This document shows, piece after piece, positions 1 to 8,256 of a stretch of 64,000 nt of DNA; the stretch's first letter is position 1, and each line of letters opens with the position of its first letter. The position numbers and the translations under genes were made by a program. Source of the stretch: Actinosynnema pretiosum (GTDB lineage: Bacteria > Actinomycetota > Actinomycetes > Mycobacteriales > Pseudonocardiaceae); NCBI RefSeq assembly GCF_024171695.1, contig NZ_JAMTCF010000001.1, positions 115,061 through 179,060 of the forward strand, in the 5' to 3' direction. The notes under the pieces are model-generated. The model made no database searches, was not told where the DNA came from, and saw only the letters and a program-made list of their open reading frames with translations.

Positions 1-2
1 AC

Positions 3-326
3 ACCCAACCCGGCGACCTGAGCCAGGACGTGCTCCAACTCGGCCAGGCCCTCGCCGACGTCGCCACCATCGGCATCCTGCAACAACGCGCCATCAAGCA
101 CGCCGACCAGCTCAGCGGCCAACTCCAGACGGCGCTCGGCAGCAGGGTCGTGATCGAGCAGGCCAAGGGAATCCTCGCCGCGACCGGGAACATCCCGCTC
201 GACGCGGCGTTCGAACGGCTGCGCGGCTACGCGCGCGCGCACCACCACCGCCTCACCGACCTGGCCCACGCCGTGGCGGCGGGCACGGCGGACACGGCGG
301 CGATCCTGGCCAGGGGACGTCGCTGA
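3..326 (+). CDS. ANTAR-domain regulator, C-terminal part (5' truncated by window)
   Basis: The reading frame is open from the left edge, so the true start lies outside the window. The visible part carries an ANTAR-type RNA-binding module: LQTALGSRVVIEQAKGILA, then a helix with FERLRGYARAHHHRL. In this family the module binds twin-hairpin RNA and acts as an antiterminator. The residues before it (QLGQALADVATIGIL) look like the end of a GAF domain, and GAF-ANTAR is a common actinobacterial arrangement. The protein is probably a cytoplasmic, signal-responsive transcription antiterminator. The sensor half is not visible, so the ligand cannot be guessed. Confidence 0.8.
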   Translation, partial: TQPGDLSQDVLQLGQALADVATIGILQQRAIKHADQLSGQLQTALGSRVVIEQAKGILAATGNIPLDAAFERLRGYARAHHHRLTDLAHAVAAGTADTAAILARGRR

Positions 327-437
327 CCTCCCGTCCGGGCGGAGGCGCCGGGGCCGCGAGGCGGTGGGGCCCCGCGGGTTGTGCGGACGGCCGCGCGGCG
401 GGGGCGGCGCGTGGTGGCGCGTCGACGAGCGGCAGGC

Positions 438-998
438 TCACCTGGTGGCGTGGAGCCAGCGCGCCGGCTTGCCGAACATCCCGTTCAGCCTGCCCGCCGG
501 CCGCTGCTGCTCGTCCACGAGCGCGGCGAGCGCGCAGATGCCGCCGGTGAGGAGCGGGATCAGCCACTGGCAGGTGTCCAGCTGGCGCCGGAGGCGCCCG
601 GTCTCCCCCGGTGCGGACCGGGCGGGGACGACGCCCTCGACCACCGCGCCGTTCCCGACGGCGGTCAGCTTCCTGCCGAGCGACCGGCTGTAGCCGGTCA
701 CGGCCAGCGCGGCGCCGGTGAGGACGAACTTGCCGATGGTCTGCGCGGCCACCCCGCGCCGACCGGCCGCGCGATCCCGGTTGACCGGCAGCAGCATCAT
801 CCCGCCCAGCAGGTGCGCCCCGATGGCGACGGCGCAGACCGGCGCCCAGGAGCCCCACCCGGCGTTGAGGCCGGGGACGGCGGGGTCGGCGCCGAGGGCG
901 GGGTCGGCGGCGGTCACCGCCTCGGCGAGCGAGCCGCCGAACCAGGCGGCGAGGCCGATGTCGTGAAGGGCGCGGACAGCGGTGGTGCGCTCGGGCAT
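438..998 (-). CDS. conserved actinobacterial membrane protein
   Basis: About 186 residues. I chose the ATG at 998 because GGAGG lies eight or nine bases upstream; an in-frame start further out would add an Arg-rich stretch typical of non-coding sequence. Hydrophobic segments are near residues 10-30, 45-70, 90-110 and 150-165. The motif LHDIGLAAWFGGSLAEA at the N-terminus resembles a family of uncharacterised actinobacterial membrane proteins that carry a similar HxxGxxxWxGG-like start. I do not recognise a function. The gene stands alone, with 413 bp between it and the divergent tetR gene. Confidence 0.7.
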   Translation of the reverse strand: MPERTTAVRALHDIGLAAWFGGSLAEAVTAADPALGADPAVPGLNAGWGSWAPVCAVAIGAHLLGGMMLLPVNRDRAAGRRGVAAQTIGKFVLTGAALAVTGYSRSLGRKLTAVGNGAVVEGVVPARSAPGETGRLRRQLDTCQWLIPLLTGGICALAALVDEQQRPAGRLNGMFGKPARWLHATR

Positions 999-1351
999 GG
1001 TGTTCCTCCGGTTCCGGGGTCCGCGCGGGCGGGTCGTGCCCTCGCCGCTCGGGCGGCGCGCCACGCGGTCTCGTGCCACGGCTGTCACGACGCGGTCGCC
1101 ACGACGCGGCGGTCACGGGTGCGGGGGGAGGGAGCGCGATCGCCGTCCCCCGCGCGCCTCGGCCACGCGCCGCCCGTCTCCGGGGCGTGTCGTCGTGCTG
1201 GACTGGGCGCACCGGGGGTCCTGGGCGCGGTGGTGGGGCCTGCGGGCCCCGTGCCGGGTGTTCCCGTGGCGTGGCGGTCGAAACACCGCGCCGGGCCCGC
1301 CCCGGCGCGGAGCGTGCCCGGCTCGGCACGCTCCGCGCTGTGAGCAACCGC

Positions 1352-1391
1352 ACCAACCGTATCGGTCGGCCTACCGACCGATACGGTTGGT
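1352..1391. promoter_or_regulatory. large perfect inverted repeat, probable TetR operator
   Basis: Two 18-base arms (1352-1369 and 1374-1391) are exact reverse complements around a 4-base spacer, CCTA; the core is ACCGTATCGGTCGG. It ends 20 bases before the GTG of the tetR gene at 1412, so it probably covers the promoter of the tetR-MMPL pair. TetR proteins usually bind such sites and repress their own operon. The rest of 999-1411 shows no gene that I can support. Confidence 0.75.
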
Positions 1392-1411
1392 AGGCGGGTA
1401 CCGTCGACGAC

Positions 1412-1981
1412 GTGGCACGAGAAACGCGGCACGAGGCGGACGTGCGTCTGCTCGACCGGGCGGCGGCGCTGTTCGCCCGGCACGGGTTCGACCACACCTC
1501 GATCAAGGACGTCGCCGACGCCGTCGGGCTGTCCAAGGCGGGGCTGCTGCACCACTACCCCACCAAGGACGCCCTGTTCACGGCAGCGGCCGAACTGGGT
1601 CGCGGGAAGGCCCACGAGGTCGCCGGGCAGGCGATGCGGCTGCCCGCGGGGCCCGAGCGCGACCGGGCGGCCATCGAGCTGATGACCGACCTCGCGCTGG
1701 AGCACCCCGGTCTGATCTCCATGGCCGCCGGGGTGATCACCGAGATGGGCTCGGACAGCGCCCACCCGCTGCTCGTGCCCGACAGCGACGAGCTGTCGAT
1801 GTTCGCCGTGTTCGACGTCGACCCGCGCGACGTCGACAGCGAGCGCCTCGTGCGCGTGATCGGCGCGCTGAGCGCGCTGGCCGTGCTCAGCCTGGCCGCC
1901 AACCACGTCGACCGGAAGTCGGTGTGGCGGCGGCACATCGTGGCCACCTGCCTGGCCGCGCTCGGCCACCCCTCCCCTTGA
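1412..1981 (+). CDS. TetR family transcriptional regulator
   Basis: 189 residues, the normal size for the family. The N-terminal helix-turn-helix is clear: RLLDRAAALFARHGFDHTSI, then VADAVGLSKAGLLHHY and the typical PTKDALF. The C-terminal half is the variable ligand-binding part (FxxxxDxDPRDVDSERLVRVIGAL), without a recognisable ligand class. The start is GTG at 1412, 20 bases after a 40-bp operator-like palindrome. The short distance suggests a short or absent leader and autoregulation. The gene ends 31 bases before the MMPL transporter, so the two are probably co-transcribed and the regulator controls that pump. Confidence 0.9.
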   Translation: MARETRHEADVRLLDRAAALFARHGFDHTSIKDVADAVGLSKAGLLHHYPTKDALFTAAAELGRGKAHEVAGQAMRLPAGPERDRAAIELMTDLALEHPGLISMAAGVITEMGSDSAHPLLVPDSDELSMFAVFDVDPRDVDSERLVRVIGALSALAVLSLAANHVDRKSVWRRHIVATCLAALGHPSP

Positions 1982-2012
1982 CCCAACCCACACCTCTGAG
2001 GCCTGAACGCTC

Positions 2013-4202
2013 ATGGCACGTCTCCTCTACCGGCTCGGCGTCGGCTCGCACCGACGACGGCTCGCCGTAGTCCTGTTGTGGCTGGTGGTGCTGCTCGGCA
2101 CCGGCGCGGGCGCGCTGACCCTCTCGGGCACCACCGCCAACTCGTTCTCCATCCCGGGCCAGGAGTCCACGACCGCGCTGGACAAGATCTCCGAGGAGTT
2201 CGGCTCCAGCGGGGGCGCGACCGCGCGCGTCGTGGTCAAGGCCCCGGGCGGCCAGACGCTGACCACGCCGGAGAACGCGCAGCTGATCGCGGGTCTGGTG
2301 CAGAAGCTGTCCGAACTGGACGGTGTGGCCTCGGCGAGCAACCCGCTCGACCCGCAGGCGCCTGCGGTGAACCAGCAGCAGAACACCGCGTACAGCACGG
2401 TCACCTACAGCGCCAAGGTCGGTGACATCACCCAGGAGCAGAAGGACGCGCTGTTCAAGGCGGTCGAGGACGGTCGCACGGGCGGGCTGACCGTGGAGGC
2501 CGCCGGTGAGGCCACCCAGTCGCCGCCGCACATCGGCGGTGTGGCCGAGGCGCTCGGCGTGATCATCGCGCTGGTGATCCTGGCCATCACGTACGGGTCC
2601 CTCGTCACGGCGGGGATGAACCTGCTCACCGCCGCCGTCGGCGTGGGCATCGGCGCGCTCGGCGTCATGATCGCCACCGGGTTCATGGACCTGCAGTCCA
2701 CCACCCCGATCCTGGCGTCGATGCTGGGCCTGGCCGTGGGCATCGACTACGCGCTGTTCATCATCAACCGCTACCGGCAGGAGCTGCGGCACGGGCGCGA
2801 CGTCGGCGAGGCCATCGGCATCGCCGTGGGCACCGCCGGTTCCGCCGTGGTCACGGCGGGCATCACGGTCGTGATCGCGCTCGCGGGCCTGGCCGTCGCG
2901 GGCATCCCGTTCCTGACCCAGATGGGCGTGGCCGCCGCCGCGACGATCGTGGTGTCGGTGCTGATCGCGATCACGCTGGTGCCCGCCGTGCTGAGCTTCC
3001 TGGGGCTGAAGGCGTTGCCGCGCAAGCAGCGCGAGGCCGTGCAGCGCGGTGAGGTCGGCGACGCCGAGGAGCACCACGAGCGCGGGTTCTTCCGGGGCTG
3101 GATCAACGGCGTCACCAAGCAGCGGGTCGCCGCGCTGCTGCTGGCCGTGATCGGACTCGGCCTGGTGTCGGTGCCCGCCGCGTCGATGACCACGACGCTG
3201 GTGCCGCGCCCGGTGGTCGACTCGACCCAGGAGCGCGCCGAGAAGATCCTGGCCGACGGGTTCGGCGCGGGCTTCAACGGGCCGCTGATCGTGCTGTTCG
3301 AGGGCGGGAACCCGGCGCAGGCCGCCGCTGCCGCCGTCGCGGACATCCAGGGGCTGGACGACGTCGCGATGGTGGCGCCGCCGATCCCCGACGCCGACGG
3401 CACGGCGGCGATGCTGACCGTGATCCCGAAGTCCGGGCCCGCGTCGCAGGAGACCGAGAAGCTCGTCGAGGACCTGCGGGCGCAGCTCGCGGACGTCGAG
3501 GGCAGCACGACCTACGTGACCGGGTCGACGGCGGTGAGCGTGGACGTGGCGGTGACGCTGGACAAGGCGCTGCCGGTGTACCTGGTGCTCGTGGTGGGCC
3601 TGGCGCTGGTGCTGCTGGTGCTGGTGTTCCGGTCGATCCTGGTGCCGCTGGTGGGCGTGCTGGGCTTCCTGCTCACGATCGGCGCGTCCCTGGGCGCGAC
3701 GGTCGCGGTGTTCGAGTGGGGCTGGCTCGCGGACGCGGTCAACCTGGACGGCACCGGGCCGCTGATCAGCCTCACGCCGATCATCGTGATCGGCATCCTG
3801 TTCGGGCTCGCGATGGACTACCAGGTGTTCCTGGTGTCGCGGATGCACGAGGCGCACGCGCACGGCATCGCCCCGCGCGACGCGATCCGCACCGGCTTCC
3901 GCCAGGCCGCGCCGGTGGTCGTGGCCGCCGCGCTGATCATGTTCTCGGTGTTCGCCGGGTTCGTGCCCTCGGGTGACGCGACGATGAAGTCGATCGCGTT
4001 CGCGCTGGCGATCGGCATCGCGGTGGACGCGTTCGTGGTGCGGATGGTGCTGGTCCCGGCGGCGCTGGCGCTGCTGGGCAAGGCCGCCTGGTGGCTGCCG
4101 TCGTGGCTGCGGTGGCTGCCGGAGCTGGACGTGGAGGGCGCGGGGCTGGAGCGGGACGGGAAGCTGGAGCCGGAGAAGCCGCTGGCCGACGTGGCGGGCT
4201 GA
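2013..4202 (+). CDS. MMPL/RND family membrane transporter
   Basis: 729 residues with the MMPL layout: one N-terminal membrane helix (about 18-38), an extracytoplasmic loop rich in small residues, a block of five or six helices (about 180-330), a second loop, then a second helix block (about 510-690). Signature stretches are LGLAVGIDYALFIINRYRQEL in the first block and FGLAMDYQVFLVSRMHE in the second, each with the conserved Asp-Tyr pair of proton-driven members. Members export lipids or drugs across the cytoplasmic membrane. The TetR gene just upstream suggests inducible efflux; the substrate cannot be read from the sequence. Confidence 0.93.
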   Translation: MARLLYRLGVGSHRRRLAVVLLWLVVLLGTGAGALTLSGTTANSFSIPGQESTTALDKISEEFGSSGGATARVVVKAPGGQTLTTPENAQLIAGLVQKLSELDGVASASNPLDPQAPAVNQQQNTAYSTVTYSAKVGDITQEQKDALFKAVEDGRTGGLTVEAAGEATQSPPHIGGVAEALGVIIALVILAITYGSLVTAGMNLLTAAVGVGIGALGVMIATGFMDLQSTTPILASMLGLAVGIDYALFIINRYRQELRHGRDVGEAIGIAVGTAGSAVVTAGITVVIALAGLAVAGIPFLTQMGVAAAATIVVSVLIAITLVPAVLSFLGLKALPRKQREAVQRGEVGDAEEHHERGFFRGWINGVTKQRVAALLLAVIGLGLVSVPAASMTTTLVPRPVVDSTQERAEKILADGFGAGFNGPLIVLFEGGNPAQAAAAAVADIQGLDDVAMVAPPIPDADGTAAMLTVIPKSGPASQETEKLVEDLRAQLADVEGSTTYVTGSTAVSVDVAVTLDKALPVYLVLVVGLALVLLVLVFRSILVPLVGVLGFLLTIGASLGATVAVFEWGWLADAVNLDGTGPLISLTPIIVIGILFGLAMDYQVFLVSRMHEAHAHGIAPRDAIRTGFRQAAPVVVAAALIMFSVFAGFVPSGDATMKSIAFALAIGIAVDAFVVRMVLVPAALALLGKAAWWLPSWLRWLPELDVEGAGLERDGKLEPEKPLADVAG

Positions 4203-4223
4203 CCCTGCTCGACCTGCTCGACC

Positions 4224-4257
4224 GACGCCGCCGTCCGGGTTTCCGGGCGGCGGCGTC
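4224..4257 (+). terminator. stem-loop terminator after the MMPL gene
   Basis: GACGCCGCCGTCCGG (4224-4238) pairs with CCGGGCGGCGGCGTC (4243-4257), with one G-T wobble and a four-base loop. A T-rich GTCGTTTTC follows. It begins 22 bases after the MMPL stop codon. Confidence 0.75.
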
Positions 4258-4323
4258 GTCGTTTTCGGGGCTGTTCACGCCGTGAACAGCGCAGGCACGG
4301 CCACATCACCGATCGACAACAGC

Positions 4324-4545
4324 TCAGCTCCCCTGCAGCGCCTTGCGGAGTCGGACCAGGGCGCGGTGCTGGGCCACCCGGATCGCGCCAGGAGTGGAGC
4401 CCACCGCGACGGCCACCTCCTCAGCCGACAGCCCGACCACAACACGCAGCAGCAGGATCTCCCGCTGCTTCTCCGGAAGGACCCCAAGCAGCACGGCGAT
4501 TCCGTGCACGAACGCGAGAAGTCGCTTCGCCCAACAGCGAGTTCA
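4324..4545 (-). pseudogene. remnant of a ShbA-like ECF sigma factor, internally deleted
   Basis: The frame reads RLLAFVHGIA and then directly VLLGVLPEKQREI, followed by a complete region-4 helix-turn-helix (GLSAEEVAVAVGSTPGAIRVAQHRALVRLRK). In the intact paralogue at 5297-5800, LLALVHRIA belongs to the end of region 2 and ALLRVLPERQREI to the start of region 4, with about 30 residues between them. Here the two are fused in frame, so the linker has been deleted. Upstream, the frame runs into a stop, and no region 2 core is visible. I therefore call it a broken copy; a short region-4-only product starting at the GTG at 4509 is possible but unlikely to work as a sigma factor. Confidence 0.6.
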
Positions 4546-4769
4546 GCTCGATCCGGTCACGGGACAGCGCCGCCGCAGAGAGCGGTTCGACGGGCCTGGT
4601 GGTCTGCGCGCGCACAGCGCGCTCCACCAGCGCGGCGATGGACGACGCAGGCACCCGCTCCACAAACCCTCCGGTCTTCGAGGCGCTGACCGAGGAGCGC
4701 TGCACGACCCCTGGAACTCGCCCGTCACCCGCTTCCTGGGAGAGCCTGCGGTGCAGGCCCGTCGACAGA

Positions 4770-5111
4770 TCAGTCATGGGCGGCATAGCGAATCCCCTTC
4801 CTGGAACGACGTGCGGGCTGCCAACCGGGCGCGGCGCAGTCGTCCTTCCAGTCGCGCCTGCTCCGCCGCCACCTCCGGCACACGTTGGGAAAGCTCAGAA
4901 CGCACGCGTTCTCGAAGTACTTGAGCAGCGACAGACCGCTCTCGGGCGTCCACTGCCTGCCGACGATCCCGAGCCGGGTGAACAGCTCGAAGCCCTCGTG
5001 CACGGCATCCGCCGCCATTTCCTCGGCGTCTGCGGGGAGACGGGACACGTCGTCGGGTAATGCGGTGCCCTCCAGATCTGGATCCGGAGGGTCGACAGCC
5101 GATCCCTCCAT
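4770..5111 (-). pseudogene. possible fragment of a sigma-factor-like gene
   Basis: 113 residues from an ATG at 5111 with AGGA seven bases upstream. The middle, HEGFELFTRLGIVGRQW and LLKYFENACVLSFPNVCRRWRR, resembles the region-2 part of an atypical actinobacterial sigma-like family in which a YFxNACxxxFPNxxRRW stretch recurs (from memory, not checked). The part after residue 80 is Arg-rich and unstructured, and no region 4 follows in frame. The next frame (4421-4786) is open but carries no domain I recognise. Base composition here is visibly less GC-rich than in neighbouring genes. It is either a decayed gene or a short hypothetical protein. Confidence 0.35.
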
Positions 5112-5296
5112 GCGGTGTCCTTCGCGTCGGCGGTGGGTGATGCCCCTTCAACCACCTCCATGTCATTGCGCAGGCGGCATCCCACGGGGCATTTCGCGGA
5201 AATTTGTCGGCCTGCGACCCCGGAGCGACCGGCGTAGCCCTCACCTGCGCGCAGGCGCCGTGGTGATGCGGTCCAGGTCCTGGCGCAGGGCTCACC

Positions 5297-5800
5297 TCAG
5301 ATCGGTTGCGCCAGGTCCTCGCGGAGCCGGGCGAGCGCCTGGTGCTGGGCCAGCCTGACGGCTCCCGGCGTGGAGCCGACGGCGGTGGCGGTCTCCTCCA
5401 CGGACAGGCCGACCGCGACGCGCAGCACGACGATCTCGCGCTGGCGCTCGGGCAGCACGCGCAGCAGCGCGGCCATCCGCTCGGTCGGTTCCCCTTGTGC
5501 CGCCGGGGTTTCCTCCCCGGCCGGGACGTGCGGCGCGACCTCGCGGGAGGCGATGCGGTGCACGAGGGCCAGCAGGGGGCGGTCCCGGTGGGTGGGCAGG
5601 GCGGCGAGCACGGCGAGGCACACCTGCCCCGCGACGTGGTCGGCCGAGGCGAACGACGAGCCGCGCTGGCCGATCCTGGCCCGGCAGTACCGCACGGCCA
5701 GGGGGCGGACGGAGGCGATGACCGCGTCCGGATCGCCTGGGTTCGGCCGGGGATCTGCGGCGGCGCACGGGCTGCTCGGTGGACGGTTTGTCCCCTCCAT
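5297..5800 (-). CDS. ECF sigma factor, ShbA-like
   Basis: About 167 residues from the ATG at 5800, which has GGAGG about nine bases upstream; longer starts add non-conserved sequence. Region 2 begins VRPLAVRYCRARIG and reads SADHVAGQVCLAVLAALP. The usual ShbA-type stretch is of the form S-x-D-D-V-A-Q-E-V, so D-to-H and Q-E-to-G-Q changes sit in the core that contacts RNA polymerase. Region 4 is intact: RVLPERQREIVVLRVAVGLSVEE, then GSTPGAVRLAQHQALARLR. ShbA in Streptomyces drives the principal sigma gene; this divergent copy, next to a deleted remnant, may be an accessory or weakly active paralogue. Confidence 0.75.
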   Translation of the reverse strand: MEGTNRPPSSPCAAADPRPNPGDPDAVIASVRPLAVRYCRARIGQRGSSFASADHVAGQVCLAVLAALPTHRDRPLLALVHRIASREVAPHVPAGEETPAAQGEPTERMAALLRVLPERQREIVVLRVAVGLSVEETATAVGSTPGAVRLAQHQALARLREDLAQPI

Positions 5801-5993
5801 GCGACGCGTCCTCCAGACCTGCGACGGGTGCTTCCCGTCCCATGTCACCGCAGCCGTCCCGCGAACACCCGGTGTTTCACCGAAATCCGGGAGGATCGCC
5901 GCGCGCGCCACCCGAGTGGACCAGCACCAGGGCGCAATGCTGCGGAGAGCGGTTTCCCTGCGGGGTCGGGTGGGGAGGGTCGGGTTGGGAGGG

Positions 5994-6569
5994 TCAGACG
6001 GGCATCGCGGTGACGCGGTCGAGCACGTCGGCCATGAGGTCCTTGAGGTGGCTCAGGATCTCCGGGGACTCGCCGGGGAACGAGCGGATCTCCACGAACG
6101 CGCAGTCCGGGCCGACCGGCTTGCCGGAGACCAGCACCAGCACGGCCTCGTTGCCCAGGTAGTAGTAGGCGCCGCTGCCCAGGTCGTCGACCGCGATCGC
6201 GTTGCGCTCGGGGTGTTCGAGCGGGTAGTTGTCGAGCACGACCTCCTCGGTGCCCGCGCCGCCGACGGAGAAGTTCACCGTGATCTGGGCGGTGGGCTGG
6301 GAGGCGGGCTGGGCGAACACGGCCGAGTAGGACTTGCCGCCCACCGCGTTCGGGGCGTCCCCCTGCGGGGTGCAGCTGAGGTCGGACAGGGCGTAGGTCG
6401 CGGAGAGCACGGACAGGTCCACGCTGTCGCAGGCGGTGTAGGGGGCCGGTGGCGCGCTCGACGCGGGGGCGGAGGAGCCGGACGCGGCGGCCTGGCCGTC
6501 ACCGCCCGTGCACGCCGAGAGCAGCGCACCGGCCGCCGCGAGCACCACTGCGAACATCTTGCGCGTCAT
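5994..6569 (-). CDS. secreted lipoprotein, DUF3558-like
   Basis: 191 residues with a lipoprotein signal: MTRKMF, hydrophobic stretch, then the lipobox LLSAC with Cys20. A Gly/Ser/Ala/Pro linker follows (about 21-43). The mature part has conserved-looking Cys pairs (YTACDSVDLS, DLSCTPQG, GPDCAFVEI) and a late hydrophobic helix (LSHLKDLMADVLDRV). This layout fits the DUF3558 family, which is expanded in Pseudonocardiales and has no established biochemical role. It would be anchored on the outer face of the cytoplasmic membrane. The gene is monocistronic. Confidence 0.8.
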   Translation of the reverse strand: MTRKMFAVVLAAAGALLSACTGGDGQAAASGSSAPASSAPPAPYTACDSVDLSVLSATYALSDLSCTPQGDAPNAVGGKSYSAVFAQPASQPTAQITVNFSVGGAGTEEVVLDNYPLEHPERNAIAVDDLGSGAYYYLGNEAVLVLVSGKPVGPDCAFVEIRSFPGESPEILSHLKDLMADVLDRVTAMPV

Positions 6570-6693
6570 CTGCTGGGCCCCTTGCCGGAAGTGAAACTGC
6601 GTGACGGTACCAACCGGGGGATGATCCGGAACAGGGCTCGGGAAGAATGCGGGGGCTGGTTAGGGGTTCTGCGAGCGGGGGTGGAGGCGGAGC

Positions 6694-6924
6694 GTGACCG
6701 ACGAGGAACTGCTGGTGGAGGTGGCGCTGGCCCGGCTCGACCACCCTGGGCTGGAGCTTGAGGAGATCGCGGCGCTGGTGGTGCGGCGGTTGGGGAGCGC
6801 GGTGGAGCTGGAGTTCGCGGCGGAGAACCTGACCGAGCGCGGCGAGCTGCGCGGGGCGCGGTTCGAGTCGGCGGTGGAGCACGTGCTGCGGGTGGTGCTG
6901 ACGCTGCGGGGGCCTGCGGACTGA
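6694..6924 (+). CDS. small hypothetical protein
   Basis: 76 residues from a GTG at 6694, with GGAGGCGGAGC just upstream as a ribosome binding site. The sequence is acidic and predicted helical (TDEELLVEVALARLDHPGLELEEIAALVVRRLG), ending in LRVVLTLRGPAD. Codon use (GC at third positions) agrees with a real gene. I do not recognise a family. It lies divergently from the lipoprotein and 90 bp before the Shedu-like gene. Confidence 0.55.
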   Translation: MTDEELLVEVALARLDHPGLELEEIAALVVRRLGSAVELEFAAENLTERGELRGARFESAVEHVLRVVLTLRGPAD

Positions 6925-7014
6925 GTGGGTTTCGGGCGAGCATGCGGTAACGGAGAGGTCACGATGGCTGGCACTCCACACGCTGCCGGAAGTGCGGTTC
7001 CAAGATCATGAACT

Positions 7015-8208
7015 GTGAAGATCAGGGCAGACGCGCTGCTGGAAAACGTGCTCGACGAGACTCGCGGGCTGTGCCAGGACGAGCGCTCCCGAACTGCGGT
7101 GGCCGCAGCGCTGAGCCACATGAACAGCAAACCCCCGAATCGCCGGGGTGGTCGCGCCCTGGTCGAACTGATGGAGACCGCGGTCACCACAGCGACCTCG
7201 GCGGCAGAGAGCACCGAGGTCGTCAACAGGCTTGAGGACTGCGTCAACTACGCGGAAAGGAACCTGGCCGCTCCGGACTTCGAGGCGCTGTACCTCGCGG
7301 AGAGGAATGTCCGGCTGGACGGGCAGATGGGTTTGGCGCTGCGAACCGTGGAGATCTCAGCGGACTTCTGGATCGCCAAGATTGAGGAGTTCCTCACCGA
7401 GTCACCTACGGCAACCGCAGCGGAGGCCTTGGACTGGATGCGGGTCCTCCAGCGTGAACTGCCCTATGCGGAAAGGACGGAAGACCGACCAGCCCGGTAC
7501 CGCCTGACCGTGGGACGTGCCGAGATGGCGCGCTGGATCAGCGAGGTGCTTTTCGAGCGGCTCGACATCGCGCACCTCGACGAGTCCGTGCGCAGGATCG
7601 TGACCAGCCCCGAAGCGCTGGAGGCGCTCGCGGCCGACGAGACCGGCGAGGTGGCCTTGCGCGCGGTGCAACTGCGGCGTCGGCACGAAGGGCTGAGCAA
7701 GCTCAGGGAGGTCATCGAGGACGCCGACTCGACAGAGCCTCAGATCCACGAGGAGCTGGAGAAGCACCTGTGGATCTTCGGGGGGCACTACGCGGGAAAG
7801 GCCGGTAGACGTCGGTTCGTCGAGGGTGACGAGGTGGACATCCCGTTGCTCCGACCAGACGGGTCGTTGTGCGTGGTGGAGTTGAAGCAGGCGAACGTTC
7901 AAGTGCTGACCCGGTACCGGAACTCCCCGATCGTCACGCGGAGGGTCCAGAAGGCAGTCAGTCAGGCGGTCAACTACCTGGTCGGGCTGGACGAGAACCG
8001 CAAAGAGATCCTGGGCGATCAAGCAGTGGACACTCGCCGAGCCAACGCGATCGTGCTGATCGGCCACTCGAAGTTCGAACGACCTGCCTACGTCAAGGAC
8101 CTGAACTCGACCCTGCGCCTGTACAACTCGCACCTGAACCGGGTCGAGGTGCTGACCTACGACCAGCTCCTCGACGCCGCCGAGCGCTCGCTCGCGATGA
8201 GCTCTTGA
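7015..8208 (+). CDS. Shedu-type (DUF4263) nuclease, likely anti-phage defence
   Basis: 397 residues from a GTG at 7015. The C-terminal half matches the Shedu/DUF4263 nuclease layout: EPQIHEELEKHLWIFGGHY (about 243-261), then a PD-(D/E)XK-type core with Asp275 in GDEVDIPLL and Glu289-x-Lys291 in VVELKQANV, followed by VQKAVSQAVNYL and a strand NAIVLIGHSKF. Shedu SduA proteins act as single-gene anti-phage systems and cut DNA. The N-terminal ~235 residues are helical and match no domain I know; in this family that part varies and probably senses the trigger. The gene is visibly less GC-rich than its neighbours, which suggests recent acquisition. No partner gene is adjacent. Confidence 0.85.
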   Translation: MKIRADALLENVLDETRGLCQDERSRTAVAAALSHMNSKPPNRRGGRALVELMETAVTTATSAAESTEVVNRLEDCVNYAERNLAAPDFEALYLAERNVRLDGQMGLALRTVEISADFWIAKIEEFLTESPTATAAEALDWMRVLQRELPYAERTEDRPARYRLTVGRAEMARWISEVLFERLDIAHLDESVRRIVTSPEALEALAADETGEVALRAVQLRRRHEGLSKLREVIEDADSTEPQIHEELEKHLWIFGGHYAGKAGRRRFVEGDEVDIPLLRPDGSLCVVELKQANVQVLTRYRNSPIVTRRVQKAVSQAVNYLVGLDENRKEILGDQAVDTRRANAIVLIGHSKFERPAYVKDLNSTLRLYNSHLNRVEVLTYDQLLDAAERSLAMSS

Positions 8209-8256
8209 CCCGGCCTCCGAGGGGCGGCGGCCTTCCCGCCGCCCCTCCCCCGCCCG

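Noticed and set aside
253..1536. Long minus-strand open frame of 427 codons
   Set aside because: Arg/Pro/Gly-rich composition, overlaps the supported membrane-protein and tetR genes; typical GC-rich shadow.
1887..3863. 658-codon minus-strand frame under the MMPL gene
   Set aside because: His/Arg/Asp-rich low-complexity translation fully antisense to a clear transporter.
4421..4786. 121-codon minus-strand frame between the sigma remnants
   Set aside because: No domain recognised, overlaps the ShbA-like remnant in another frame and becomes Arg/Ala-rich at its end; kept only as a note within the decayed region.
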